Source: Faecalicatena orotica
GTDB lineage: Bacteria; Bacillota; Clostridia; Lachnospirales; Lachnospiraceae
Assembly: GCF_003149245.1 (NCBI RefSeq)
Contig: NZ_QGDL01000021.1
Span: 18,014 to 82,013 of the forward strand
Length of the DNA stretch: 64,000 bases
Reading direction: 5' to 3'
Each line of letters opens with the position of its first letter. The first letter of the stretch is position 1. A program made the translations under genes and the position numbers. Of this stretch, positions 35,085 to 44,511 are shown piece by piece. The notes beneath the pieces are model-generated. The model did no database searches and had not been told where the DNA came from. It worked only from the letters and a program-made list of their open reading frames with translations.

Positions 35085-36614
35085 ATGCGGGAATATTCAC
35101 GAACTCAAAATGCTGCAATAAATACTTTGACGAGTTCTATAATGCAAATAGTAAATGTCATTCTAGGATTTATTAGTAGAACGATATTTATTCATCTTCT
35201 AAGTTCTGATTATTTAGGGGTTAACAGCCTATACACAAATATATTGACAGTTTTGTCTTTTGCCGAATTGGGAATAGGAAATGCAATTGTGTTTAGCCTT
35301 TACAAACCAATTGCTAATCATGATAAATCGAAAATACAGGCTTTGATGACACTATACAAAAAGGCTTATCAACTAATTGGGGGTGTGATTTTTGCTTTAG
35401 GTTTATGTGTCATCCCCTTTATGAGATATTTAATTAAGGATGCACCTGACATTAAAGAAAATATTATCCTTATATATATTCTCTTCTTATTGAATACATC
35501 TGTATCCTATTTATATAGCTATAAAAAAACTCTGATCACCGCGAACCAGAAGGACTATATTGTTCAGTTATATACACGAGCATTTCAGCTAATCCAAATT
35601 GTCCTTCAGAGTATTTTTTTATTGCTAACACATGAGTATATTATTTATTTGATAATTCACATAGTCTGTACAGTAGGTCAGAATATAGTATTATCAATTA
35701 AAGCAGATAAAATGTATCCGTTTATTGCCGAGAAAAATGATAATAAACTAAGTAAAGAGGAAACAAACTCAATTTTTGATAACGTTAAGGCATTGTTTGT
35801 GTACAAATTTGGATCTGTAATTTTAAATGGTACAGATAATATTATTATTTCGTCAATTATTAATGTTGCTACAGTCGGTATTGCATCAAACTATACAATG
35901 TTGATGAATAATGTAACAAATATAATTAGCGGTGCAATTAATTCACTAACTGCAAGCGTTGGTAATCTTTCTGTTAAAGGTAGTAAGGAACAGATTCGCA
36001 GTATCATGCATCAGCTTCTTATGATATGTGTATGGTTATATGGATTCATTGGTATATGTTTTTTTGTTTTAGCTAATGAGTTTGTAGAATTGTGGATTGG
36101 TCCTAAATATTTGTTAGATCAAAGTGTCGTTTTTGCAATTTTATTTAGTATTTACATTAATGGCGTTCAGTATGCAGCATATACATTTCGTACTACTCAG
36201 GGACTTTTTATACAAAGCCGGTGGGTCCCTATGATCTCGGCCATAATAAATATTATTTTATCAGTATGGTGGGGAAAGACTATCGGCTTGTCTGGTATTT
36301 TCATAGCAACAGGAATATCCAGACTTTTAACAACAACTCTTGTTGATCCTTGGCTCGTCTATAAAAATAATTTCAGTAAAAAGCCTTTTGAATATTATTT
36401 TAAATATTTTGCTGAATCCTTGGCTGTTGTAATAAATGGTTTGATTCAATATTGGTTGATAGGTCTCGTACCAATAACAGGTTGGATTGGTTTTTTTGTG
36501 AAAGTTATTATTGTTTCCATTACAGCAAATGTGGTTTTTCTTATAGAACTTGGATGGACTAAAGATTTCCGAAATTTAGTTAATAGAGTTGCACCAAGCT
36601 TCAGAAAAGGCTGA
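35085..36614 (+). CDS. Wzx-type repeat-unit flippase (plus-strand cluster)
   Basis: 509 residues with about 14 membrane helices and the MATE/MOP-like N-terminus (SRTIFIHLLSSDYLGVNSLYTNILTVLSFAELGIG). It moves the finished lipid-linked unit across the membrane. This cluster therefore has its own polymerase and flippase, separate from those on the minus strand. Confidence 0.88.
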   Translation: MREYSRTQNAAINTLTSSIMQIVNVILGFISRTIFIHLLSSDYLGVNSLYTNILTVLSFAELGIGNAIVFSLYKPIANHDKSKIQALMTLYKKAYQLIGGVIFALGLCVIPFMRYLIKDAPDIKENIILIYILFLLNTSVSYLYSYKKTLITANQKDYIVQLYTRAFQLIQIVLQSIFLLLTHEYIIYLIIHIVCTVGQNIVLSIKADKMYPFIAEKNDNKLSKEETNSIFDNVKALFVYKFGSVILNGTDNIIISSIINVATVGIASNYTMLMNNVTNIISGAINSLTASVGNLSVKGSKEQIRSIMHQLLMICVWLYGFIGICFFVLANEFVELWIGPKYLLDQSVVFAILFSIYINGVQYAAYTFRTTQGLFIQSRWVPMISAIINIILSVWWGKTIGLSGIFIATGISRLLTTTLVDPWLVYKNNFSKKPFEYYFKYFAESLAVVINGLIQYWLIGLVPITGWIGFFVKVIIVSITANVVFLIELGWTKDFRNLVNRVAPSFRKG

Positions 36615-36635
36615 AAAACTAAAGGAGGCTATACT

Positions 36636-37070
36636 ATGAAAAAATATAAGATTGGCTACACTACAGGTGTATATGATATGTTTCATATTGGACACCTGAA
36701 CATTTTAAAGAGAGCAAAAGAACAGTGTGAGTACTTAATTGTTGGAGTGAGCACTGATGAGCTTGTAAAAAGTTATAAAGGTAAAACACCCATCATCCCC
36801 TATAAAGAGAGGTTTGCCATTGTTGATTCAATTAAATATGTAGATCTTGTTGTCCCGCAGACTACAATGGACAAAATGGAGGCTTGGAATGAACTACATT
36901 TTGATGTTATGTTTCACGGTTCTGATTGGAAGGGAAGCGATATGTACAATAGACTCATCGAAAAATTTCATGATGTCGGAACGGAAGTAGTGTTTTTGCC
37001 ACATACATCAGGGGTATCGTCGACTTTGCTATCTGAAGTCCTACATAAGATTCAGGATGATAATGAATAA
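36636..37070 (+). CDS. Glycerol-3-phosphate/choline-phosphate cytidylyltransferase family protein
   Basis: 144 residues, close to TagD length. The HIGH motif (17-20) and YKERFAIVDSI segment mark a CTP transferase; the ending LPHTSGVSSTLL is like the RTxGISTT region. It would make CDP-glycerol or another CDP-alcohol. With the LicD protein it probably adds a phosphoalcohol to the plus-strand polymer. Substrate not resolvable by eye. Confidence 0.85.
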   Translation: MKKYKIGYTTGVYDMFHIGHLNILKRAKEQCEYLIVGVSTDELVKSYKGKTPIIPYKERFAIVDSIKYVDLVVPQTTMDKMEAWNELHFDVMFHGSDWKGSDMYNRLIEKFHDVGTEVVFLPHTSGVSSTLLSEVLHKIQDDNE

Positions 37071-37092
37071 ATTTGATACAGGGGGACGGAGA

Positions 37093-38256
37093 ATGTATTT
37101 GACCAGTGGAGATAAACTTGAGTGCTGTGGATGTAAAGCGTGTGTGGAAATTTGTCCTCAAAAATGTATATCCTTAAAAGAGGATAATGAGCATTTCATT
37201 TATCCAGTTGTAAATAAGACCGAGTGTACTCATTGTAATTTGTGTGAAAAAACATGTCCTATTAGTAGTCATATTTTTAAAAGTTCTAACAAAAGTGAAG
37301 TATGGGTAGGAAGATATAAATCACAAAATGTTATATTTGATAGCTCTTCTGGTGGAGCATACACTGCTATATACAAAACACTTTTGAAAGAAAACTATAT
37401 TTTCTATGGAGTCCGTTGGTCAGAAAACTTTCAAGTTATTCATGATATTGCAAAAACGGAGCAGGGATGTGAAAACTTCAGAAAATCCAAATATGTTCTA
37501 AGCGATACTAACAAAGTGTTTTCGAAAATAGAAGGGCATTTAGTAAATTCTGAAAAGGTTTGTTTTTCAGGAACACCTTGCCAATGCGCCGCTTTGTTAG
37601 CTTATTTGAATAGCAAACATATAAGATGTGATAATTTAATTGTAGTGGATATTATTTGTCACGGAGCACCAAATCAGTACTTGTTTGACAAGTACATCAG
37701 CGAAAAAATAGGGAGTAAATCAAATATTACTGGATATATCTACAATTTTAAAAACAAAACCCCTTATTCTGGAAAAGTTAATTCCAGATCTGCTGAGATG
37801 ATTTCACCACAAGGAGAATCATATATTTTAGATTCCCAGAATGATCCTTTTATAAAAGCTTATTACGGCCGGCTTTTTTACAGACCGGCGTGTGGGGACT
37901 GTCGGTTTGCGAGACCGGAACGAGTATCTGACATAACAATCGGTGATGCATGGCATATAGAGCGAGATTATCCTGAATGGAATTCCTTAGCGGGCGTTTC
38001 ACTTATACTCTTAAATTCACCAAAAGGGAAGTCCTTATTTGATGACATAAAAAAACAAATGGAAGTTAAAAAAATGAATATTGCATGGGCTGTGGAAACG
38101 AATGCGCAGTTAAGCAAACCTACACAGATGCATCCTAAGAGAGAGAAGTTTTTTAGTTTGCTTGAAAATAACCCCTTTGAAGTGGCTGTATCAAAATCAA
38201 TGGATGGATCAGTATTTAGAAGAGTAGCAAGAAGAATAAAACGGTTTGTAAAATGA
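37093..38256 (+). CDS. Coenzyme F420 hydrogenase/dehydrogenase beta-subunit family protein
   Basis: 387 residues from ATG 37093 (GGGGGACGGAG upstream). Two [4Fe-4S] clusters of ferredoxin type (CCGCKACVEICP and CTHCNLCEKTCPI), then the FrhB-like N and C domains (SSGGAYTAI, FSGTPCQCAAL, CHGAPNQYLFDKY, GDAWHIE). F420 is not expected in this group; such proteins recur in capsule clusters beside pyruvyl transferases, where they may reduce a sugar or cofactor. Last gene of the plus-strand cluster. Confidence 0.85.
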   Translation: MYLTSGDKLECCGCKACVEICPQKCISLKEDNEHFIYPVVNKTECTHCNLCEKTCPISSHIFKSSNKSEVWVGRYKSQNVIFDSSSGGAYTAIYKTLLKENYIFYGVRWSENFQVIHDIAKTEQGCENFRKSKYVLSDTNKVFSKIEGHLVNSEKVCFSGTPCQCAALLAYLNSKHIRCDNLIVVDIICHGAPNQYLFDKYISEKIGSKSNITGYIYNFKNKTPYSGKVNSRSAEMISPQGESYILDSQNDPFIKAYYGRLFYRPACGDCRFARPERVSDITIGDAWHIERDYPEWNSLAGVSLILLNSPKGKSLFDDIKKQMEVKKMNIAWAVETNAQLSKPTQMHPKREKFFSLLENNPFEVAVSKSMDGSVFRRVARRIKRFVK

Positions 38257-38466
38257 TTTTGAATTTAGTACGGAACGCTATAAACAATTGCTGTTCAAGT
38301 ATCTTGAAAGATTATTACTATGAAAGAACAATTGGTTATTTACAACTCCAAGGAAAGGTGCAGCTAATATATAGATAATCATAAGAGCTTCTGTAGGCTA
38401 TTAAATAGAGGTACGCACTATGGAGGAGCGTTTCTCTCACCGCACAAGAATATTCAGTCTGTGGAT

Positions 38467-38474
38467 AAATCTGC
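38467..38474 (+). repeat. Target-site duplication of the IS256-family element (left)
   Basis: AAATCTGC, identical to 39960-39967, flanks the element. Eight bp is usual for IS256-family insertions. Confidence 0.8.
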
Positions 38475-39959
38475 GAGTGTGTGAAGAAAAGTCTGTAAAT
38501 GCTGATCTTCTATGATAATAATTGGGCTGATAGTACCTATTGGAGCTTTCAGCCCTTGTTTTATTTATAACAGTACATGCCCTTGCATGTCAAGTGCAGG
38601 CGAAAAATCCGCCTGTATAGAACTGGTTATAACGATCTATTCCGGCAGACGCCCCTCATACATGATACTCAGTTCACCATAAACCTGTCCCCAGTTTCTG
38701 ATGGGCATTGACCATTTCTTTGTGGCTTCAAAGGTGGATAGATACAGTGCTTTCAGTAGTGCCGTATCGCTTGGAAACACGCTTCTTTGACGGTTCAGCT
38801 TACGATAGGTGGCGTTGAGGCTCTCTATCGCGTTTGTGGTGTAAATCACCTTTCTTACCGCTGTGGAAAACTTGAAGATTGGGGAGATGGCATCCCAGTT
38901 CTGTTTCCAGCTTCTCATGGAATTGGGATATTTTTCCCTCCACTTTTCAGTGACCCGTTTCAAAGCATCCAGTGCCTTCTCTTCTGTAGGTGCCTGATAA
39001 ATAGTCTTCAAATCAGCACAGAACGGTTTTCTGTCCTTATCTGATACGTATTTCATGGTATTACGCACCTGATGCACGATACAACGCTGATATTCTGTTT
39101 TTGGATACGCAGCAGTGATGGCCTCTTTGATACCGGCCAGACCATCGGCACAGATGATCAGAATATCCTTTACGCCTCGATTTTTTAAACCATTTAAAAC
39201 AGCCAGCCAGTATTTGGAACTTTCGTTTTCACCAACCTCAATAGTTAGAACTTCTTTAAGACCATCTTGGTTAATGCCAAGAATCACATAGGCCGCAAGC
39301 TTGCGGATGATGCCATTATCTCGCACAGAGTAGTGGATGGCATCTATATAGAGCACTGGATATATCTCAGAGAGCGGGCGATTTTGCCAATCCTCAATCT
39401 GAGGCATGATTTTATCTGTCACGTCTGAAATAAAGCCTTCTGAAGCCTCAAAACCATAGATATCGTCCAGTGTGTCAGAGATCTGTCGTGTGGTCATGCC
39501 TTTGGCATACATAGAAATAATTTTCTGGTCAATGTCAGAGATGTCTTTCGGTCGCTTTTTGACCACCTGTGGTTCAAAAGTAGACTTTCGGTCTTGAGGA
39601 ACCTGAATATCCATACTGCCATAGCTGCTGTTAATACGCTTGGGTTTGTAGCCGTTACGGTAATCATCACCATCGGAGCGTTGAGACTTTTCATAGCCCA
39701 GATGCTCATCCATCACGCTTTCCATCATTTCTTTGATTGTGCCGCCAAGCAGATCCTTGAGGGCATCCTGGATATCTTCTGCTGACTGGATATCGTATTC
39801 CTGCAGAAGCTGCTGAATAATGTTACGTTTTCCGTCTGTCATTTGTACTTTGTGTACTGGTTTCTTTTCTCCTGCCATAATAAAGGCCTCCTATGATTTT
39901 TTTATTTTACCATAGAAGACCCTTTAAAACCTTATTTACAGAAAAAATTTCACATGCTC
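38475..39959 (-). mobile_element. IS256-family insertion sequence, complete
   Basis: 1485 bp. Ends: 38475-38499 and the complement of 39935-39959 match at 17 of 25 positions (both start GAG, share TGTGAA and end TCTGTAAA). Eight-bp target duplications lie on both sides. It contains one intact transposase on the minus strand. Near its left end are three hairpins: GGGCTGA/TCAGCCC followed by a T-rich tract (38524-38565), which could end transcripts of the plus-strand cluster, and two short perfect hairpins (38575-38590, 38597-38615). It interrupts no recognisable gene and sits between the two converging clusters. Confidence 0.88.
38637..39878 (-). CDS. IS256-family transposase
   Basis: 413 residues, full length. 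DDE residues are in LYIDAIHYS, ICADGLAGI and NAIESLNATYRKLNRQR. The N-terminal part carries the EHLGYEKSQR segment typical of the family. AGGAGGCC-type ribosome site precedes the start. Appears functional. Confidence 0.93.
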   Translation of the reverse strand: MAGEKKPVHKVQMTDGKRNIIQQLLQEYDIQSAEDIQDALKDLLGGTIKEMMESVMDEHLGYEKSQRSDGDDYRNGYKPKRINSSYGSMDIQVPQDRKSTFEPQVVKKRPKDISDIDQKIISMYAKGMTTRQISDTLDDIYGFEASEGFISDVTDKIMPQIEDWQNRPLSEIYPVLYIDAIHYSVRDNGIIRKLAAYVILGINQDGLKEVLTIEVGENESSKYWLAVLNGLKNRGVKDILIICADGLAGIKEAITAAYPKTEYQRCIVHQVRNTMKYVSDKDRKPFCADLKTIYQAPTEEKALDALKRVTEKWREKYPNSMRSWKQNWDAISPIFKFSTAVRKVIYTTNAIESLNATYRKLNRQRSVFPSDTALLKALYLSTFEATKKWSMPIRNWGQVYGELSIMYEGRLPE

Positions 39960-39967
39960 AAATCTGC
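39960..39967 (+). repeat. Target-site duplication of the IS256-family element (right)
   Basis: AAATCTGC, the same eight bases as at 38467-38474. Removing the element and one copy restores an intergenic sequence between two converging clusters. Confidence 0.8.
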
Positions 39968-39984
39968 GGAAACTCAAGCATTTT

Positions 39985-41424
39985 TCATTTTTTTCTTATA
40001 TTCTTTAAAATTTCTAATAAATACTCTACATTATCATTTTTCATGCAAATAGATAACAGCATATAAAAAGATACACCAACAACTAATTGTACTAGCAACT
40101 GCACATAAATATTTACTGGTAAATATCCAAGGGTAAATACAAGTATACCCATTATGGCAGCGCACAATAGTTGTGGAGCAATATCTTTTATTTGCTCTCT
40201 ATATGTATAATTTAGTAATTTTTTATTAGGGGTAGCTCTTATTATTGTCTCTATGAAGGATGCAATTACAGCAGAAGCTGCCAACTGATAAAGTCCTATA
40301 AATGCTGAAACTATGATCAAGGCTGATGAGACAATTCGTGTATATAATTCTGTTTTAAGGGTTATATCACTCCTGCCCATCGCATTAATTGCCTGTACAT
40401 TAGCAGTACCTATCGGATAAAATACGTATACCAAACAACATAATTGCATAAAAGGTATAGATGGAGCCCATTTTTCACCTAATAAAATTAATACAACATT
40501 TTTTGATACAGCAGAAAGACCAATCATAATTGGAAAGAAGAAAAAAGAACTAAGCTTCATAGATCTTCTCATCATTGCTTTTAATTTCACACTATCAGAT
40601 TGTTCTTTCGCATAAACAGTAAGCATAACTTGCTGCAATGCATAATCGGTACTCGTATTAATTACTGCCGGGAATTGCTCTCCCTTATTAAAATAGGCCA
40701 AATCAACCGGTGAATACATTTTACCTATAATAAGGCTCCTCAACTGAAAATACGCATTAGAAATGAACCGTGAGAATGTTATTTTCCACGCAAAACTTAA
40801 CATTTCAGCAGCTGCTTTTTTAGAAAAAGTAAAGATAAACTTAAATTCACTTTGAACTCCTAAAAAAATACAAACCAATAATCTTATCGCAAATTGTTGA
40901 ATAACTAAAGCCCATGCGCCAAAACCATAAAATGCAGCAAGTATTCCCAAAATACCGGCCACTGTATTTGCCAAAATGTTTGCCACTGCAATCTGCTTAA
41001 ATTTAAATTCTCTAGACAACTTAGCTATGAAAATAGCTGATATCGCACCAAGCACAAACGCTAACGATAGTACTCTTAAAATGGGAACCACTCTGTTTTC
41101 GTTATAAAACATTCCAATAAACGGAGCTGCGATAAACACAATGCCATATAATATAACACCAATAACAATATTGCAAATCATTATCGTGTTCATATCAGAA
41201 TTTGTAACCTCTTTTTTCTGTACAAGTGCTGTTCCTAGGCCACAATCAACAAAAACAAAGCCGAATGATATAAAAACCGTCGTTAATGCAATTAACCCGT
41301 ACTCTTCCGGGCCTAACAATCTAGCCAATACTATCGATATAACTAGTGTAATAATCTGACTAATAAATTTTTCTCCGCCTTTCCACAGAAGAGAAAAAAT
41401 AGCCTTATCTTTTAAATTGCTCAT
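39985..41424 (-). CDS. Wzx/WzxC-like repeat-unit flippase (minus-strand cluster)
   Basis: 479 residues, about 12-14 membrane helices. N-terminal FSLLWKGGEKFISQIITLVISIVLARLLGPEEYGLIAL and DCGLGTALVQKKE are typical of the WzxC/polysaccharide-synthesis group. It is only distantly like the flippase at 35085, so each cluster exports its own unit. Last gene of the minus-strand cluster. Confidence 0.9.
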   Translation of the reverse strand: MSNLKDKAIFSLLWKGGEKFISQIITLVISIVLARLLGPEEYGLIALTTVFISFGFVFVDCGLGTALVQKKEVTNSDMNTIMICNIVIGVILYGIVFIAAPFIGMFYNENRVVPILRVLSLAFVLGAISAIFIAKLSREFKFKQIAVANILANTVAGILGILAAFYGFGAWALVIQQFAIRLLVCIFLGVQSEFKFIFTFSKKAAAEMLSFAWKITFSRFISNAYFQLRSLIIGKMYSPVDLAYFNKGEQFPAVINTSTDYALQQVMLTVYAKEQSDSVKLKAMMRRSMKLSSFFFFPIMIGLSAVSKNVVLILLGEKWAPSIPFMQLCCLVYVFYPIGTANVQAINAMGRSDITLKTELYTRIVSSALIIVSAFIGLYQLAASAVIASFIETIIRATPNKKLLNYTYREQIKDIAPQLLCAAIMGILVFTLGYLPVNIYVQLLVQLVVGVSFYMLLSICMKNDNVEYLLEILKNIRKK

Positions 41425-41601
41425 TTTTTATTATAATACCTTTAAAAACACCATGTTTTCCTTTCTATTTATAATTTGTACCTTAACTGTCATTCATCTT
41501 AATAACTAATCCGCTACACTGAATGACATTTTAATTCTCCATATGCTCGCAGGCTAGCTTAAAATTCCACGTAAACTTCTTAAATACGGTTTCAAATTTA
41601 C

Positions 41602-42675
41602 TCAGTGCAGCCAGTAAATAATTATCTTACGGATGTAATATTTATATGTAGAGCATTTATTAACGATATAGATAGCTATAGTATTCAGTGCTTTTATTAA
41701 CACTTCTTTGATTTTACCCAAAATACAATCCAAGAAAATACCTATAATAAGCCCAACTAATAGTACAATAGCAGCAATTGTGATTACGCATATTGGCAAA
41801 TTTTGATTATAGACATTTTCCACAGAAAATACTCTATTACTGATAAACATTCTAATTGATCCCTCAATCATTGTGATACAAAATACTTGTTTAGAAATAA
41901 AATTAATTACTTTTGACGATAGATTAATTTCTCTAAAGATAAGAAAAATTATCACACTTTGAATTATTATCAAGGATGAACAATCTCGCGCAAAAGGAGT
42001 ACTCGCACCCTCAGATAATACAACAGATACAAGTAAATTCAATAATACAGTAATCAAATATATAAGTGTACCGCCAACTATTAATTTCCCAATATTTAGT
42101 TTTGTGTCAAAATATTTTCTTATATAGACGCCAATTAAATATATTAGGAATAAATTCATTAATCCTTTCCCACGGTCTCCCATTGGATGATAATATAATA
42201 GGGTCGGCAGTACACTGAAAACAACAAACAAAGCTATTATAAGCTTCTGGAACTCTTTTTTGGACAGTCTTTCTATTGCTATATTAGTAAATGGAGAAAA
42301 TATCAACAACAACATATATACCGTCATAAACCAATGTTTTTGGGTTATAACTGGCATGAATGATTTAACGCATTCTAAAACCGAAAAACTTCCTGTTGCA
42401 ATAACTCCAATGACGAATGAAATTAACGAATACAGAATCAAATTTACTTCAAAGCGTATTATTTTTTCTCTATTGCCTCTTAAACCAAAGTATCCAGAAA
42501 TAAGTATGAAAATACTGACACCTGAATTAAATAGAGTATTTTCTAAAACACTAAATATCCTATATCCTCCTCCGACACCTAGAAAGGGACCATTTACATG
42601 CATTATAATAATTCCTAATAACGCTAAAATTCTTAACAACTCAAAATTTGATTGTCTTACTTTCTGATTCAACAT
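41602..42675 (-). CDS. Acyltransferase family 3 membrane protein
   Basis: 357 residues with about 10 membrane helices. NFELLRILALLGIIIMH holds the catalytic His region of OafA-type O-acyltransferases, and KHWFMTVYMLLLIFSP is a second family motif. It probably adds acetyl or another acyl group to the polymer. ATG 42675 with AGAGG upstream is preferred to GTG 42708. Confidence 0.85.
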   Translation of the reverse strand: MLNQKVRQSNFELLRILALLGIIIMHVNGPFLGVGGGYRIFSVLENTLFNSGVSIFILISGYFGLRGNREKIIRFEVNLILYSLISFVIGVIATGSFSVLECVKSFMPVITQKHWFMTVYMLLLIFSPFTNIAIERLSKKEFQKLIIALFVVFSVLPTLLYYHPMGDRGKGLMNLFLIYLIGVYIRKYFDTKLNIGKLIVGGTLIYLITVLLNLLVSVVLSEGASTPFARDCSSLIIIQSVIIFLIFREINLSSKVINFISKQVFCITMIEGSIRMFISNRVFSVENVYNQNLPICVITIAAIVLLVGLIIGIFLDCILGKIKEVLIKALNTIAIYIVNKCSTYKYYIRKIIIYWLH

Positions 42676-42783
42676 ATTATATTCCTCTATTGGATTAAAT
42701 CTTATCACAGCAATTCAGATACTCCACTTACGGCTATCTATATCCACTGAGTAGCCCTTTTGACACCATCCGCTAATTTCGTT

Positions 42784-43362
42784 TCAGCTCTCTTCTAAAA
42801 TTCCTAATTTTGATTTAAATTTCTTTTCTAAAATTAAGAGATCTTTTTTTCTGTCTCGCAATTTTTTTACGGGAATTCCTGCGTATATAGACCATGCGCA
42901 TGTGCTTTTGCTAATAAAGGAAAAAGCTCCAAAGGAGCCGCCCTCTTTAATTATACATCCGGGTAAAACAACACTTGTTGACCCAATAATCACATGCTTT
43001 CCAATATAAACCTGCTTACTGCATACCTTTTTGAAATCATGCGGAATCATTGGATTTGTCATCGTTTCACCGGAATAGTCATCTGTTATACTGTAAATAG
43101 ATACTCTTGAAGAGATGTTTGCAAAATCTTCAATTTCAATACCATCAGAGCCGCCATATAAAGCCGAGTATGCGGCTATATGAACAAAGTTTTTTATTGT
43201 AATCTTACCACTTAAAATACAGAAGTCATCTATTCTAACATCATTACCAATTGTCATTTTCTCTGGACTGTAAATGCTAGATTTTTTACTAATATATACA
43301 TTCTCACCAACAGATTTAAATCCAATTGCTGCTAATTCCTTGTTTGTGTAAAAACTATTCAT
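42784..43362 (-). CDS. Hexapeptide-repeat O-acetyltransferase
   Basis: 192 residues. Left-handed beta-helix repeats (IGNDVRIDDFCILSG, IEIEDFANISSRVSIYS, IGKHVIIGSTSVVLPG) run from about residue 18 to 170. It would acetylate a sugar in the cytoplasm using acetyl-CoA. It follows an aminotransferase gene, so it may N-acetylate the amino sugar made there. Confidence 0.87.
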   Translation of the reverse strand: MNSFYTNKELAAIGFKSVGENVYISKKSSIYSPEKMTIGNDVRIDDFCILSGKITIKNFVHIAAYSALYGGSDGIEIEDFANISSRVSIYSITDDYSGETMTNPMIPHDFKKVCSKQVYIGKHVIIGSTSVVLPGCIIKEGGSFGAFSFISKSTCAWSIYAGIPVKKLRDRKKDLLILEKKFKSKLGILEES

Positions 43363-43381
43363 TTAACACCTCTAAATTTAG

Positions 43382-44500
43382 TCACTCAACCTTACAGCTA
43401 AGGATAATTTCACATATTCTATCTACGTTTTCCAACTCAAGATCTGCATATAATGGCAGCGTCAATACTCGCTTACTAATATGTAATGCAACCGGGGTCT
43501 TATCCGGAGCATATTTCCCATGAAAACAGTCAAAAAAATTAGTTAATGGGGAAAAGTACTTTCGTGCACAAATACCATTTTCGGCTAAAACAGAAAACAC
43601 TTCATTACGCGTTGCGCCAAATTTTTTTTCATCTATTATTATAGGGAAATAGGCATAATTAGTCTCTACATTCTCCTGAATAGGATTCAACTGGATTCCT
43701 TCAATATCATACAAATACGTTCTATAACGGGCAACAACAATCTTTCTTTTCTCAATTTCTTCCTCAAGATGACGCAAATTGCAAATTCCCATTGCTGCGC
43801 AGAATTCGTTCATTTTTGCATTAGCACCTACGCCGTCCACAACTTCAGGTCCACGAATCCCAAAATTCTTTAATCGATATAACTCAAGTCCGAATTCTTT
43901 GTCCTTAAAGCAAGCTGCACCGCCTTCAATTGAATTAAATACCTTTGTAGCATGGAAACTGAAACAAGATACATCACCATAAGATCCTATTCCCTTGCCT
44001 TTATACTTAATTCCAAATGTATGTGCGGCATCATAGATTACTTTCAAGCTATATTTATTAGCAATCTTTTGAATTTTCTCAATATTACAAATATTTCCAT
44101 ACACATGCACAGGCATAATTGCAACCGTTCTATCTGTAATCAAATCCTCAATTTTGTCCACATTGATTGTGAAATCAACAGGATTTATGTCGCAAAATAC
44201 AGGCTCCAGACCATTTCGAACAATAGCGTGTGTTGTAGATGCAAATGTGAATGGCGTTGTAATTATTTCAGAGCCCAACGGAAACTTTAATGCTTGGATG
44301 GATAATTCAATAGCCATATGTCCATTTGTAAACATATCAATATTGGGAACAGCAAGATAATCTTTCAACAATCCCATTAGCTGCTGATGTTTCGGTCCCA
44401 TATTGGTCAACCAATGTGAATCCCAAATCCCCTTAATTTCTTCAATGTATTCTTCCAGACTCGGCATAGATGATTGAGTAACTAAAATTTGTTTATCCAT
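43382..44500 (-). CDS. DegT/DnrJ/EryC1/StrS-family sugar aminotransferase
   Basis: 372 residues. PLP-binding Lys186 lies in SFHATKVFNSIEGG, with Asp157 in IYDAAH and the TTPFTFASTTHAIVRNG loop near 81-98. It aminates a nucleotide keto-sugar. With the hexapeptide acetyltransferase it suggests an acylamino-deoxysugar in the minus-strand polymer. No matching dehydratase gene is seen in the cluster. Confidence 0.92.
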   Translation of the reverse strand: MDKQILVTQSSMPSLEEYIEEIKGIWDSHWLTNMGPKHQQLMGLLKDYLAVPNIDMFTNGHMAIELSIQALKFPLGSEIITTPFTFASTTHAIVRNGLEPVFCDINPVDFTINVDKIEDLITDRTVAIMPVHVYGNICNIEKIQKIANKYSLKVIYDAAHTFGIKYKGKGIGSYGDVSCFSFHATKVFNSIEGGAACFKDKEFGLELYRLKNFGIRGPEVVDGVGANAKMNEFCAAMGICNLRHLEEEIEKRKIVVARYRTYLYDIEGIQLNPIQENVETNYAYFPIIIDEKKFGATRNEVFSVLAENGICARKYFSPLTNFFDCFHGKYAPDKTPVALHISKRVLTLPLYADLELENVDRICEIILSCKVE

Positions 44501-44511
44501 ATCGTAACTCC

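Noticed and set aside
37093..38256. Evidence for coenzyme F420 metabolism
   Set aside because: The family name is historical; members without F420 are common in capsule clusters, and no F420 biosynthesis genes are seen.
38257..38474. A gene interrupted by the IS element
   Set aside because: Joining the flanks without the element gives no credible ORF; the site is intergenic between converging clusters.
38475..39959. The IS256 element as source of the 25-bp inverted repeats
   Set aside because: Its ends share no sequence with the repeats, and only one copy of the element is present.
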